Notes: generated by a model not told the origin, from the sequence alone. A DNA stretch of 64,000 bases from Terriglobus sp. TAA 43 (GCF_000800015.1 NZ_JUGR01000001.1:124001-188000), one strand, 5' to 3'; numbered from the stretch's first letter, positions 17,521 through 26,457 are shown. Program-made: numbers and translations.

Positions 17521-19761
17521 ATGCAATATCGCAAGTTCATCAGCGCGAGCTTATGCGCATCCGCAACATTGATGGTGGCACTCTCCAGCAAACATGCGAC
17601 TACCGTCCGTGCGGAACAGCACAGGCGGTATGCTGACTGGTCTCAGTTCGAAGGCAGCTCGGATGCATCTCAGTATTCTTCTCTGAGACAAGTCAACAAG
17701 GCGAACGTGACCCAGCTGCAGCAGGCGTGGTTTTATCCAGCGGGGAACAACGGTCTACTATTTGGCTCAAACCCTATCGTTGTCGATGGTGTGATGTTTG
17801 TGTTGGGCCGGAGCAACCGCATTGCGGCTCTGAATGCAGTCACGGGCAAAGAGATCTGGGTGTATGACACGCAGAATCCTCGTGGCATTACTAATCGTGG
17901 TCTCACGTATTGGAAGAGCGACGATGGGACGGATGCCCGCATCCTGTTTGCAAGCAACAATGAATTACATGCGTTGAGCGCGAAGTCTGGAACCTTGATT
18001 ACGTCCTTTGGTGTGAATGGGAGCGTGAATCTTAAAGAAGGGCTTGGTCGCGATCCATCGAAGGTTCGGTCGATCCAGTCGAGTACGCCTGGGAAGATAT
18101 TTGGAAACCTCATCCTTATGGGATCGGCTCCTGGCGAGGACTACGGTTCACCTCCGGGAGATATACGTGCCTATGACGTGATTACGGGCAAGCTGGTGTG
18201 GAGTTTTCATACGATTCCGCATCCGGGTGAGTTTGGTTATGACACCTGGCCGGCAGATGCGTGGCAATACGAAGGTGGCGTGAATACATGGGGAGAATTC
18301 TCCATTGACGAGAATCGTGGCATCGCCTATTTCCCGCTTGGATCGGCCACGTATGACTTTTATGGCGCGGACAGAAAGGGCATGAACCTGTTCGCAAATT
18401 GCATCCTTGCTTTGGATGCGAAGACCGGAAAGTACCTTTGGCACTTTCAAACTGTGCACCATGATCTGTGGGATTACGATCTTGCGGCATCGCCAAAGTT
18501 GATTACCGTAAAGCATGACGGCAAGGTTGTTGATGCGCTTGCAGCTGCGGGCAAGAATGGCTTTCTGTATGTTCTGGATCGAGTCACGGGTAAGCCACTG
18601 TGGCCTATTGAGGAACGTCCCGTACCGGTTTCAACAGTACCGGGTGAGCAGTCTTGGCCAACACAGCCTTTTCCCACGGTAGTGCCGCCGTTTGTGCGGC
18701 AAAGCTTTACTGCTGATGACATTAATCCATATATCCAAGAGCCCGCAGAGCGGGAAAGATTGCGGAAGCTGGTGCGCGAGGCAAAGAACAACGGCTTGTT
18801 TACGCCCCCCGCACTGCAGAACACCATTCAAGCTCCCGGCAATGGAGGCGGTGCGAATTGGGGTGCACTCGCTGCTGATCCCGATGCGGGCTTTGTTTAT
18901 GTTCAAGCCAAGAACGCACCGTCATTGTTGAAGCTGGAGCCGCGAGCGCCTCGTCGTCCGATCCAAGGCCCTCCATCCACTGTTGGCTTGGTGCTTTACA
19001 AACAGAATTGCCAAGCCTGCCATCTTGCGGAGCAGCAGGGGCAGCCACCTGCTATCCCTTCGTTAAAGGGCGTTGTGGAACGGATCGGCACGTCTCGTGT
19101 GAAGGAGACCGTGCACAACGGGCAATCACCGATGCCTGCATTCGCTGATTTCACAAACACCGATCTTGATGCGCTGCTTGCGTATCTTGAGAGTCCGTCG
19201 ACGGCTAAAGCTCCTCCGAATCTAGAGGCGTTGCTGGCGCCACCACCTAAGACCGCTGGTCAGCGTTATTGGACGGGCTACGGATATATGGATTCGGAAG
19301 ATGGCTTGCCTGCTATCAAGGGACCGTGGTCGACGTTGACCGCGTACGACTTGAATCGCGGCAAGATCGCCTGGCAGGTTCCTCTTGGAGGCATCACGCG
19401 CCTTGAAGCAAAAGGGATTAAGGGGACTGGAAGTTACTGGCCTCGTGGCGGCGTTGCGGTTACGGCTGGTGGTCTTATCTTCTCTGGAACGAAGTCTGAT
19501 TCCAAGTTCCGCGCTTATGACAAGGACACTGGAAAGGTTTTGTGGGAGAAAGAACTTCCTGCAGCACCGGAAGGTATTCCTGCTGTGTATGAAGTGAATG
19601 GCAGGGAATACATCGTGATCAGCGCAAGACCTGGAACAGTTCTTGCTGGAACCGACGTGGGAGCGCATCAGAACAGCGACGGTCCGCTTGCGAAGGAGAC
19701 TTCTGGTGATGCGGCGCCTTCGCAGGGATACTACGTGTTCGCTCTGCCAGCAAAACGATAA
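17521..19761 (+). CDS. PQQ-dependent dehydrogenase with inserted cytochrome c domain (quinohaemoprotein)
   Basis: A 746-residue protein from ATG 17521 (AGGGAAG upstream). Signal peptide to about residue 30. The propeller matches the protein at 9325 segment by segment (DWSQFEGSSDASQYSSLRQV, ALDAKTGKYLW, HHDLWDYDLAASPKLI, GANWGALAADPD). Unlike that protein it carries a cytochrome c module at about residues 485-560 with haem site CQACH and a distal Met in SPMPAFADF. After it the propeller resumes (STLTAYDLNRGKIAWQVPLG) and ends with GREYIVISARPG. The haem lies inside the propeller sequence rather than at the C-terminus. Probably a self-sufficient periplasmic dehydrogenase passing electrons through its own haem. 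Substrate unknown. Confidence 0.88.
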   Translation: MQYRKFISASLCASATLMVALSSKHATTVRAEQHRRYADWSQFEGSSDASQYSSLRQVNKANVTQLQQAWFYPAGNNGLLFGSNPIVVDGVMFVLGRSNRIAALNAVTGKEIWVYDTQNPRGITNRGLTYWKSDDGTDARILFASNNELHALSAKSGTLITSFGVNGSVNLKEGLGRDPSKVRSIQSSTPGKIFGNLILMGSAPGEDYGSPPGDIRAYDVITGKLVWSFHTIPHPGEFGYDTWPADAWQYEGGVNTWGEFSIDENRGIAYFPLGSATYDFYGADRKGMNLFANCILALDAKTGKYLWHFQTVHHDLWDYDLAASPKLITVKHDGKVVDALAAAGKNGFLYVLDRVTGKPLWPIEERPVPVSTVPGEQSWPTQPFPTVVPPFVRQSFTADDINPYIQEPAERERLRKLVREAKNNGLFTPPALQNTIQAPGNGGGANWGALAADPDAGFVYVQAKNAPSLLKLEPRAPRRPIQGPPSTVGLVLYKQNCQACHLAEQQGQPPAIPSLKGVVERIGTSRVKETVHNGQSPMPAFADFTNTDLDALLAYLESPSTAKAPPNLEALLAPPPKTAGQRYWTGYGYMDSEDGLPAIKGPWSTLTAYDLNRGKIAWQVPLGGITRLEAKGIKGTGSYWPRGGVAVTAGGLIFSGTKSDSKFRAYDKDTGKVLWEKELPAAPEGIPAVYEVNGREYIVISARPGTVLAGTDVGAHQNSDGPLAKETSGDAAPSQGYYVFALPAKR

Positions 19762-19793
19762 GTGATTGCAACGTACAAGGACTCTGGAACAAG

Positions 19794-21941
19794 ATGAAAA
19801 CTGGAACACTATTCGCTTTTGGAGAGGCTTTGCTCTCCCAGTCTCGCTACTTGATTCGCGAAGGGCTTTTGCGACTACTTGCGATCAAAGATTCCGATAT
19901 ACGATTGCTGACGCTTTCTCAGAGTCGGACCGCTATAGACAATGGACTGCATGCAGGTGGAGCATTCTCCGCCACCATTCCCATGGTGGCATTGTTCTAT
20001 GGTGGGTTTCTTTCACTTGACATCGAAGATCCAACGCGACGCGGTCAGAATATTTTCACGTTGAGCAAGGGGCATGCTGTTGCAACACTTGCTTCTATCT
20101 ATGCGGAGATTGGTTACTTCGATGCGAAGTTGCTAATGAATTCCCGCTCGCACCATAGCTTGCTGAATGGACATCCAGGGCCCGTTCTGCCCGGCATTCA
20201 CATTGCCACTGGACCGATGGGACAAGGTATCGGCGTTGCGCAGGGATTTGCGATCGCAGGGCGTACTAGCCCACGTTTTGATTCATATGCAATGGTGGGT
20301 GATGGCGAACTGCAGGAAGGGACCTGCTGGGAGACCATTATGTATGCGGGCCAAAGCCATCTGGATAATTTGTGTGTTCTGGTTGACCGAAACCATGGTC
20401 AGCTTGATGTTCACAACCGCACGCTTTTTCCGATGCCGGAGCTGGATGAAGTCCTCCGTTCCTTTGGATGGAATGCGCATAGTGTAGACGCCACACAATA
20501 CGACGGTGTTGTGGCCGCGTTGGAGCAATTCCGTTATGGGCCACGCAATGGTAAGCCGACAGCCATCATCTGCAATACAACGAAGGGTTACGGTGCGTTC
20601 AGTGACTTCATGAACAAACATAAAGTCACAACTGCCGAAGCGTTGTTGGATCAGGAGGCCGAGTTACAGCATGCACGTCGCGCGGAACGTGTTGCAGAGT
20701 TTCAAGAGCTGTTGATCAAACTCGATGGCACCCAGGAAGACAAGCGTATTGCCCAGCTATTGCGACGAGCGGCTAAAGATATGCATCTGGATGAGTCCAA
20801 CGGCTTCTCGCAAGTGATCGGCCCGGTACTTACGCGCCGCGCTCCGATGCGTTCGAAGGCGGTGCAATACAACGATGCTGCTCTGCCACGATTGGATCGT
20901 GGAAAGCAGTACATCGCCGCGGATATTGTCACCGCAGCGATGAAGGTCTTTGCTCGCGATCGCCGCGTTGTATCAATTGATTCTGATCTTGCATCCACCA
21001 GTGGTTTAGAAGCGGGTGTGGCTGCGGTGGATCAAGCTAGGGCATTGAATGTGGGTGTTGCGGAAGCCAACATGATGTTGATTGGCGAAGCCATGGCTGC
21101 ACTTGGAATGCAGGTATGGACCAGCACGTTCTGCCCATTCTTTAACTGGCAAGTGATGCGACGCATCGCAGTGGGACAGCAGGAGAGGCTTGAGGCGATT
21201 GCAGCGACCGATGGGTGGCTGAGCGAAGGCCATGGTCTGGATCTGACGTTTCTTGCTACGGCGGCCAACTTCGAAACACGTACGAATGGCGCTACCCACA
21301 TGGGTAACGATGACATCACCACGTTTGATGCTGTCGGACACTTGAAGATCATTGACGTTTCTTGCCCCCAGCAGATGTTGTCGTTGATGAAGTGGGCTAT
21401 GCAGGGCAACAAGGGCTTGCTGTATGTCAGAGTCATGCGCACCGCATCTGCTGTGTTGTATGGGCCGGAGTACGTCTTCGAGTTCGGGGCTGGCCATATT
21501 CTGAAGCAAACAGAAACTGATACCGTTGCGCTTATTAGTAGTGGACGTGGAACGCATGAAGCTTTGGAGGCTGCCCGTCTTTGCGCAGAGGAAGGCATTG
21601 CCGTCACTGTGGTGGATATGCCGTCTATCGATGAGGAGTTGTTACTTCAATTGCATCGGTCGGGAAAGAAGCTGATCTTCGCTGAGCAGAACAACGGTTA
21701 TATCTGGCAAAACTATCTGAAGGTGCTTTACCGTCATCGTGAGTTCCATTCATCTTCCACTGTATTTACGGTGAATACGCTGGATGCGCATGGCAAGCCG
21801 CAGTTCATACACTCCGCAACGTATGAAGAGTTAGTCGAAGTGTTTGGACTTTCAGGAACGGCTCTAGCCAGGAAGGTCTTGGAAGTGGATGGTGAGCGGG
21901 AAAGTGAGGAATTCAGCCATGGCATTGCCCATCGTGCATGA
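19794..21941 (+). CDS. Single-chain transketolase-like enzyme
   Basis: The 715-residue protein contains both transketolase halves. N-terminal thiamine-diphosphate domain: GGAFSATIPMVALFYGG, LSKGHAVATL, the TPP motif GDGELQEG near 169 with the Asn of DRNHGQ. Central pyrimidine-binding domain from about 370: DSDLASTSGLEAGVA, VGVAEANMMLIGEAMAAL. C-terminal domain: TVALISSGRGTHEALEAA. It is somewhat longer than usual (about 620-680), with an N-terminal extension of about 25 residues. It moves two-carbon ketol units between sugar phosphates, presumably for this pathway. Its stop overlaps the next gene, and only 32 bp separate it from the quinohaemoprotein gene, so they form one operon. The exact donor sugar is not deducible. 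Confidence 0.85.
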   Translation: MKTGTLFAFGEALLSQSRYLIREGLLRLLAIKDSDIRLLTLSQSRTAIDNGLHAGGAFSATIPMVALFYGGFLSLDIEDPTRRGQNIFTLSKGHAVATLASIYAEIGYFDAKLLMNSRSHHSLLNGHPGPVLPGIHIATGPMGQGIGVAQGFAIAGRTSPRFDSYAMVGDGELQEGTCWETIMYAGQSHLDNLCVLVDRNHGQLDVHNRTLFPMPELDEVLRSFGWNAHSVDATQYDGVVAALEQFRYGPRNGKPTAIICNTTKGYGAFSDFMNKHKVTTAEALLDQEAELQHARRAERVAEFQELLIKLDGTQEDKRIAQLLRRAAKDMHLDESNGFSQVIGPVLTRRAPMRSKAVQYNDAALPRLDRGKQYIAADIVTAAMKVFARDRRVVSIDSDLASTSGLEAGVAAVDQARALNVGVAEANMMLIGEAMAALGMQVWTSTFCPFFNWQVMRRIAVGQQERLEAIAATDGWLSEGHGLDLTFLATAANFETRTNGATHMGNDDITTFDAVGHLKIIDVSCPQQMLSLMKWAMQGNKGLLYVRVMRTASAVLYGPEYVFEFGAGHILKQTETDTVALISSGRGTHEALEAARLCAEEGIAVTVVDMPSIDEELLLQLHRSGKKLIFAEQNNGYIWQNYLKVLYRHREFHSSSTVFTVNTLDAHGKPQFIHSATYEELVEVFGLSGTALARKVLEVDGERESEEFSHGIAHRA

Positions 21942-22305
21942 AAGCGACATCGAGGCACTGGATCTACCAGGCCGGATGTTGCGCTGGGTTGTAACAGAAG
22001 AGACCACTGGGGCAGAGCATTGCAGCGTGGCCATGATTGAGGTACAGCCCGGTCAAAAGGTACGGCCTGCGCACTCCCATCCTCACGGCGAAGAAGTTAT
22101 CTATCTTGTCAGCGGTAGTGGACGCGTGTGGATTGACGGAGAGATTGGTGAGGTGCGCACAGGCAGCATGGTTCTCTTCCCTCAGGGAAAGCCGCATATG
22201 TTGCAGAACACGAGCGGTGAAGTAATGAAAGTTGTCTGCTTCTTTGCGCCAGCGACAAGCCTGGATAACTACCAGATGTTTGAAGGTCTTGGTTTTCAGG
22301 ACTAA
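21919..22305 (+). CDS. Small cupin-domain protein
   Basis: A 128-residue single cupin. ATG 21919 is chosen for its GAGGA site 9 bases upstream; it overlaps the end of the transketolase gene by 23 bp, implying translational coupling. Cupin motif 1 (HSHPHGEEVIYLVSGSGRVW) gives two His and one Glu as metal ligands. Motif 2 (GSMVLFPQGKPHMLQN) gives the last His. Such proteins are sugar isomerases, mutarotase-like enzymes or sensors. Co-transcription suggests a role in the same sugar route. An intrinsic terminator follows directly. Confidence 0.78.
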   Translation: MALPIVHESDIEALDLPGRMLRWVVTEETTGAEHCSVAMIEVQPGQKVRPAHSHPHGEEVIYLVSGSGRVWIDGEIGEVRTGSMVLFPQGKPHMLQNTSGEVMKVVCFFAPATSLDNYQMFEGLGFQD

Positions 22306-22319
22306 TGTTCTGTGTCCCC

Positions 22320-22350
22320 ATGGGCTCCCCGTTGGGAGCCCATTCTTTTT
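22320..22350 (+). terminator. Intrinsic terminator of the transketolase-cupin operon
   Basis: ATGGGCTCCC (22320-22329) and GGGAGCCCAT (22334-22343) form a perfect 10-bp stem with loop CGTT, followed by TCTTTTT. Confidence 0.9.
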
Positions 22351-22360
22351 GGGACCATCC

Positions 22361-23902
22361 TTAGCCTAGTGTTGGCATCGTGGTATCTACACCTACGCGG
22401 ATGCCCGTAGGCCACCGAGCGGTGACTGTCTTGACGCGCGTGTAGAAACGGACGCCTTCTGGGCCGTGCATGGCATGGTCGCCAAACAGTGAGCGTTTCC
22501 AGCCGCCGAAGCTATGGAACGCCATTGGCACAGGAATAGGGATGTTCACGCCTACCATGCCCACCTGAACCGCGTGTGTGAAAGCGCGAGCAGTATCTCC
22601 ATCGCGTGTGAAGATGGACGTGCCATTACCGAACTCGTGTTGATTGATTAGGTCCAGCGCGGTCTGGAAGTTATTCGCACGCACAATGCCGAGCACGGGG
22701 CCGAAGATTTCGTCCTTATAGATGCTCATCTCAGGCTTCACATGATCGAACAGGGAAGCTCCCAGGAAGAAGCCGTCGCCTTTTGGCAGTGCAGAGTTGC
22801 GGCCATCTACAACCAACTCTGAGCCTTCCTGCACGCCTGTGTTGAGGTAGCCCTTTACGCGCTCAAGATGCTGCTTTGTTACGAGCGGTCCCATATCGGA
22901 AGTGGCTTCCGTTCCGGGTTCTATCTTCAGCTTGGCAATGCGCTCTAACAACTTTTCACGCAGTTCGTCCGCTGTGTTGTTGCCTACAGTCACAGCGATT
23001 GAGATTGCCATGCAACGTTCACCGGCGGAGCCGTAGGCAGCTCCAACGAGCGCGTCCGCTGCCTGATCGAGGTCTGCATCTGGCATCACGATCATGTGAT
23101 TCTTCGCGCCGCCAAGTGCCTGCACGCGCTTTCCCTTTGCCGTGCCGCGCGCGTAGACATATTCGGCGATGGGAGTTGATCCTACGAAGCTGATCGCCTG
23201 CACATCCGGATGATCCAACAGCCCATCTACGGATTCTTTGTCGCCGTGGAGTACGTTGAATACACCGTCGGGAAGGCCTGCTTCTTTCAGGAGTTCGGCG
23301 AGGATGAGCGCGGCACTGGGATCGCGTTCGCTTGGCTTCAGGATGAATGTGTTGCCGCAGGCCAGCGCCACAGGGAACATCCACATGGGCACCATGGCTG
23401 GGAAGTTGAACGGTGTGATACCTGCGACGACACCCAGTGGTTGCCGCATGTTCCAGCTATCGATGCCTGTGCCTACCTGCTCTGTAAATTCACCCTTCAG
23501 TAGTTGAGGGATGCCGGTAGCAAATTCAACGACTTCCAACCCGCGTGTTACTTCGCCCTTCGCATCGGAGAGTACCTTCCCGTGCTCCGATGTGATGGCT
23601 GCCGCAATGCGATCGGTATTCTTTTCCAGCAACTCGCGAAAGCGAAACAGGATGCGCGCGCGACGTAGCGGCGGAAATGCCGCCCACTCTGGAAACGCCG
23701 CTTTAGCCGCGGCAACAGCACTTGCGAGTTCTGTACCGTTTGCTAATGCAAGGCGAGCCTGTACCCGACCGGTTGCGGGATTGTAGATGTCGCTGAAACG
23801 GCCCGATGTACCGGGCACAGCGGCGCCGCCGATCCAGTGCGAGATCACACGTAGCGAAGCAGTTTCTGCAGTCAAATCAGGAAGAGTGGCGGTATTGGAC
23901 AC
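22361..23902 (-). CDS. mmsA: CoA-acylating (methyl)malonate-semialdehyde dehydrogenase
   Basis: A 513-residue aldehyde dehydrogenase of the MmsA/IolA branch, which makes acyl-CoA from semialdehydes with NAD. Signatures: [73 protein letters not shown], and catalytic Cys in GSAGERCMA near 297. The C-terminal [20 protein letters not shown] is typical. GTG 23902 (GAGG 8 bases upstream) is preferred to ATG 23950, which has no ribosome site and lies inside the operator. It could serve inositol, valine or another route ending in a semialdehyde. Context favours the sugar/polyol island. Substrate specificity is inference. Confidence 0.88.
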   Translation of the reverse strand: MSNTATLPDLTAETASLRVISHWIGGAAVPGTSGRFSDIYNPATGRVQARLALANGTELASAVAAAKAAFPEWAAFPPLRRARILFRFRELLEKNTDRIAAAITSEHGKVLSDAKGEVTRGLEVVEFATGIPQLLKGEFTEQVGTGIDSWNMRQPLGVVAGITPFNFPAMVPMWMFPVALACGNTFILKPSERDPSAALILAELLKEAGLPDGVFNVLHGDKESVDGLLDHPDVQAISFVGSTPIAEYVYARGTAKGKRVQALGGAKNHMIVMPDADLDQAADALVGAAYGSAGERCMAISIAVTVGNNTADELREKLLERIAKLKIEPGTEATSDMGPLVTKQHLERVKGYLNTGVQEGSELVVDGRNSALPKGDGFFLGASLFDHVKPEMSIYKDEIFGPVLGIVRANNFQTALDLINQHEFGNGTSIFTRDGDTARAFTHAVQVGMVGVNIPIPVPMAFHSFGGWKRSLFGDHAMHGPEGVRFYTRVKTVTARWPTGIRVGVDTTMPTLG

Positions 23903-23945
23903 GGCGAAAACCTCGGAAAGTCGTTTCGGAGATTGTCCTCCTATT

Positions 23946-23981
23946 GTCATGAATACGCAATAGTATTTGCATAATACGCAA
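23946..23981 (-). promoter_or_regulatory. Candidate IclR-type operator before mmsA
   Basis: TTGCATAATACGCAA at 23967-23981 matches the 9308 palindrome in 14 of 15 bases. An exact half-site AATACGCAA ends at 23960, 21 bp away. The pair sits immediately upstream of the mmsA reading frame. Confidence 0.7.
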
Positions 23982-24013
23982 CGTACATCAATGCAAAGCA
24001 GTACTTACAAGAT

Positions 24014-24043
24014 GATGGGGACAGCATCTCTGCTGGCCCCATC
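24014..24043 (-). terminator. Strong hairpin after the SMP-30 lactonase gene
   Basis: GATGGGGACAGC (24014-24025) faces GCTGGCCCCATC (24032-24043) with one mismatch. On the minus strand it follows the stop at 24075, but the U-run is poor (ATCATCTTG), so its termination strength is uncertain. Confidence 0.5.
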
Positions 24044-24074
24044 GATTCGTCTGCGCGAAATTGCATCAGGGTAG

Positions 24075-25100
24075 TTAGTGGGATTCGTGCCAGTGGACCA
24101 TCGGCAAGCCCGGTGCAGGCGCGCGGAAATAGGGGATGCGTTGGCCCCGCAACGAACCGATGTAAAGGGTCTGTAGGTCTGGTCCTCCGAAGGTCACACT
24201 TGCCATCCAAGGTGCAATGCCGCGACCGGTTGCGAAGAGCACATCCTGCGTGACTGCACCCGCAAGAAATTGTTGTTCCAACGCGTCGACTTTCGCTGGG
24301 TCGCCCTCATCCAGGAACACACGCAGATCGCCCTGAGGAGTGAGCGCCCACAACTTGTCGGAATAGACGCAGGTGCCCCACAAATTGCCGATACTATCGA
24401 ATGCAATTCCGTCCGGCCATGCACCCTTGCCAAGGCTTGATGGCCCAAAGACTTCAGGAGTTCCCAAAGTCCCGTCTTCGTGGACTCGCATGCGCCGAAT
24501 ATGGCCGCCGGTTGTTTCTACGGCGTACATCCACTCTTCGTTGGCATCCATACGGATTTCGTTGGTGAATTGAAATCCATCGGCCATGATGCGGAATTTT
24601 CCGTCAATGTAACGTGCGATGTATCCGTCGTACAAGTCGGTACGCAATGCGTGCATCCAGTTCTTGATGCGTGTGGAAACGGTGATCCAGATACGTCCCT
24701 TTGAATCCCGCAGGACGAAATTCACCTTGCCAATCGCTTCACCTTCAATGCTGTTCGCCAGCACATGCGATTCGCCGGAACGTGTCATGACTTCCAGACG
24801 GTCCGTGCCAAAGTTGGAAATGAGGATATCTCCATTTGGAGCGAATGCCAGCCCGTTGGGCAGAGTGCCGGTCAGATAACGTGTAGCTTCGTCACCAGCA
24901 TCCGCAAAGTAGTCGGAGATACGCTGCGTCACGATCTCCTGCGTTCCATCATGCCGCATACGCACCACACCGCCGCGCGAATCTGCAGACCACAGTGTTC
25001 CATTGCGTTCTACAAGGATGCACTCTGGGCGCTGTAAGCCTTCGCCAATGTATTGCAGGGAATTTGTGTCGATACCGAAATCAAGAATGGGATTAGACAT
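24075..25100 (-). CDS. SMP-30/gluconolactonase-family lactonase
   Basis: A 341-residue six-bladed propeller of the SMP-30/gluconolactonase/LRE type, without signal peptide. Conserved elements: GEGLQRPECILVERNG (metal-binding Glu), LPNGLAFAPNGDILISNFG, KVNFVLRDSKGRIWITVST (Asn region), and AWPDGIAFDSIGNLWGTCV (catalytic Asp). Such enzymes open sugar lactones, the expected product of quinoprotein oxidation of an aldose. It precedes mmsA on the same strand with its own terminator-like hairpin between them. A variant of the island operator lies 54 bp before its start. Confidence 0.85.
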   Translation of the reverse strand: MSNPILDFGIDTNSLQYIGEGLQRPECILVERNGTLWSADSRGGVVRMRHDGTQEIVTQRISDYFADAGDEATRYLTGTLPNGLAFAPNGDILISNFGTDRLEVMTRSGESHVLANSIEGEAIGKVNFVLRDSKGRIWITVSTRIKNWMHALRTDLYDGYIARYIDGKFRIMADGFQFTNEIRMDANEEWMYAVETTGGHIRRMRVHEDGTLGTPEVFGPSSLGKGAWPDGIAFDSIGNLWGTCVYSDKLWALTPQGDLRVFLDEGDPAKVDALEQQFLAGAVTQDVLFATGRGIAPWMASVTFGGPDLQTLYIGSLRGQRIPYFRAPAPGLPMVHWHESH

Positions 25101-25153
25101 GCCGCAATCCTTCGTAATGCTCGATCTGGCGGCATGAGTTTCAATCCGCCGTA

Positions 25154-25180
25154 TTGCACAATTTGCAATATAGATTGCAA
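25154..25180 (-). promoter_or_regulatory. Variant IclR-type operator before the lactonase gene
   Basis: TTGCACAATTTGCAA at 25154-25168 keeps the TTGC-N7-GCAA frame of the island palindrome. A further ATTGCAA at 25174-25180 makes an inverted repeat (TTGCAAT-ATAG-ATTGCAA, 25163-25180). The 21-bp phasing of the other sites is absent, so this is a weaker case. Confidence 0.45.
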
Positions 25181-25233
25181 GGGTAGCACGAGGCGAGCAA
25201 GAGGGATGAGCTATGAGGAAGGGTGAAGAGGAA

Positions 25234-26025
25234 CTACTCAGACTGCTCGGAAGTGTTCAGAAGGGCCGCAATGCCCGCGGCTACACGGAGAACCTTCTTG
25301 CTGTAGCTGGGGTATTGCTCTTTCAGGAAGCGCGAGTCTGGCGCCGAGATTCCAATGGAGCCGACGATGGATCCATCTTCGAGACGGATGGGGGCAGCGA
25401 TGCAGCGCATGCCAGCGGCGTATTCACCTTCGTCCGTCGCGTAGCCGCGAGTCTTGATTTCGTGGCACTCTTCCAGCAGTGACTTAAGGCTCGTAATGGT
25501 GTTTTTCGTGTGCCGCGTGAGTGCTCCCTGACCGAACTGTGACTTTAGCTCGCGTTCGTCGGCATCTGCCAAGAGAGCTTTTCCGTGAGCGGTGCAATAC
25601 AGTGGCACCAGTTCGCCCGTTTGGCCAGCAACCGCGATGACGTGGTTTGCGTGGGCGGAATCGATGAACAGTGCGCTTTTGCCTTCACGGACTGCGAGGT
25701 GGGCTGTTTCGTTCAGATCGTTTGCCAGCGTCTTCAGTTCCTTATGCGCGACACGGACCAGCATGTTGCTCCAATCGTACTGGTGCGACAGTGTCCACAT
25801 AGAAGGGCCAAGAATGTAGTCTTTTCGTCCCGGCGGGCAGGAGAGAAAGCCACGACGACGAAGGGTATGGGCCAGCCGAAAGGCACTGCTGCGGTCTACT
25901 TCGAGGGCTTCGGCCAGTTCCGACAGTGTTACCGGCTGCTTGGACAATGCCACCATCTGGATGATGGTTAGACCGCGGTCGAGGCTTTGGATGAAAGGGA
26001 CGAGCGGGGATTTCTTCGGAGCCAT
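25234..26025 (-). CDS. IclR-family transcriptional regulator
   Basis: A 263-residue protein from ATG 26025; the frame extends to 26088 but MAPKKSPLVPF is the natural start. The N-terminal winged helix spans about 10-75 (SLDRGLTIIQMVALSKQPVT, LSELAEALEVDRSSAFRLAH, GFLSCPPGRKDYILGP). The C-terminal GAF-like effector domain follows (LNETAHLAVREGKSALFID, CTAHGKALLAD, GYATDEGEYAAGMRCIAAPI, SIVGSIGISAPDSRF). IclR proteins bind short palindromes, often as tetramers on two sites, and respond to pathway metabolites. It sits inside the island among the genes carrying the repeated operator, so it is the best candidate for the island's regulator (inference). Confidence 0.9.
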   Translation of the reverse strand: MAPKKSPLVPFIQSLDRGLTIIQMVALSKQPVTLSELAEALEVDRSSAFRLAHTLRRRGFLSCPPGRKDYILGPSMWTLSHQYDWSNMLVRVAHKELKTLANDLNETAHLAVREGKSALFIDSAHANHVIAVAGQTGELVPLYCTAHGKALLADADERELKSQFGQGALTRHTKNTITSLKSLLEECHEIKTRGYATDEGEYAAGMRCIAAPIRLEDGSIVGSIGISAPDSRFLKEQYPSYSKKVLRVAAGIAALLNTSEQSE

Positions 26026-26385
26026 GGACCTTGCCTTGTCAGCCCCGCAGACTCCCACCATCTTTCGGGAATACCGGCTTAGTGCCATTCCCTGAGGTGT
26101 GTGCTGGTGAGAAAGCCTCGGGCGCTTCTCAGATTCACCTCCACCATATCACCCTGTCGCTTCGCCATGTGGAGGCGTGATGGCCGGTCCTTAGAAGCCT
26201 CCTCCTGCTATTTGCCATCACTGTCTTCCAGAACAATCATGCGTTTTCACTATCGTCCATAAGGCAATCTCTGCTGCATACATTACAGGATGTAGTCGGA
26301 CGAGACGACTGCCCTTAAACACGATCAGAAATGGCTCTTTGTATGGCGATAAACGGGCTCTTGCAGATATTGCGATAACCGAGCC

Positions 26386-26414
26386 TTGACGCTTTCGACA
26401 TGGAACGTTAAGAT
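26386..26414 (+). promoter_or_regulatory. Sigma-70-type promoter of the SDR operon
   Basis: TTGACG at 26386-26391 and TAAGAT at 26409-26414 are separated by 17 bp. The predicted start near 26421 directly abuts the operator at 26422, the same placement as in the PQQ dehydrogenase promoter. Confidence 0.55.
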
Positions 26415-26421
26415 TTGTTCG

Positions 26422-26457
26422 TTGCACAATACGCAAATAATTAAGTGAAATACGCAA
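26422..26457 (+). promoter_or_regulatory. Candidate IclR-type operator before the SDR operon
   Basis: TTGCACAATACGCAA at 26422-26436 matches the 9308 palindrome in 13 of 15 bases. An exact half-site AATACGCAA ends at 26457, again 21 bp away. It covers the expected transcription start. Confidence 0.7.

Noticed and set aside
17521-17537. ATGCAATATCGCAAG at the start of the second PQQ gene as another operator
   Set aside because: The two arms are spaced differently from the other sites and there is no 21-bp partner; it is simply coding sequence.
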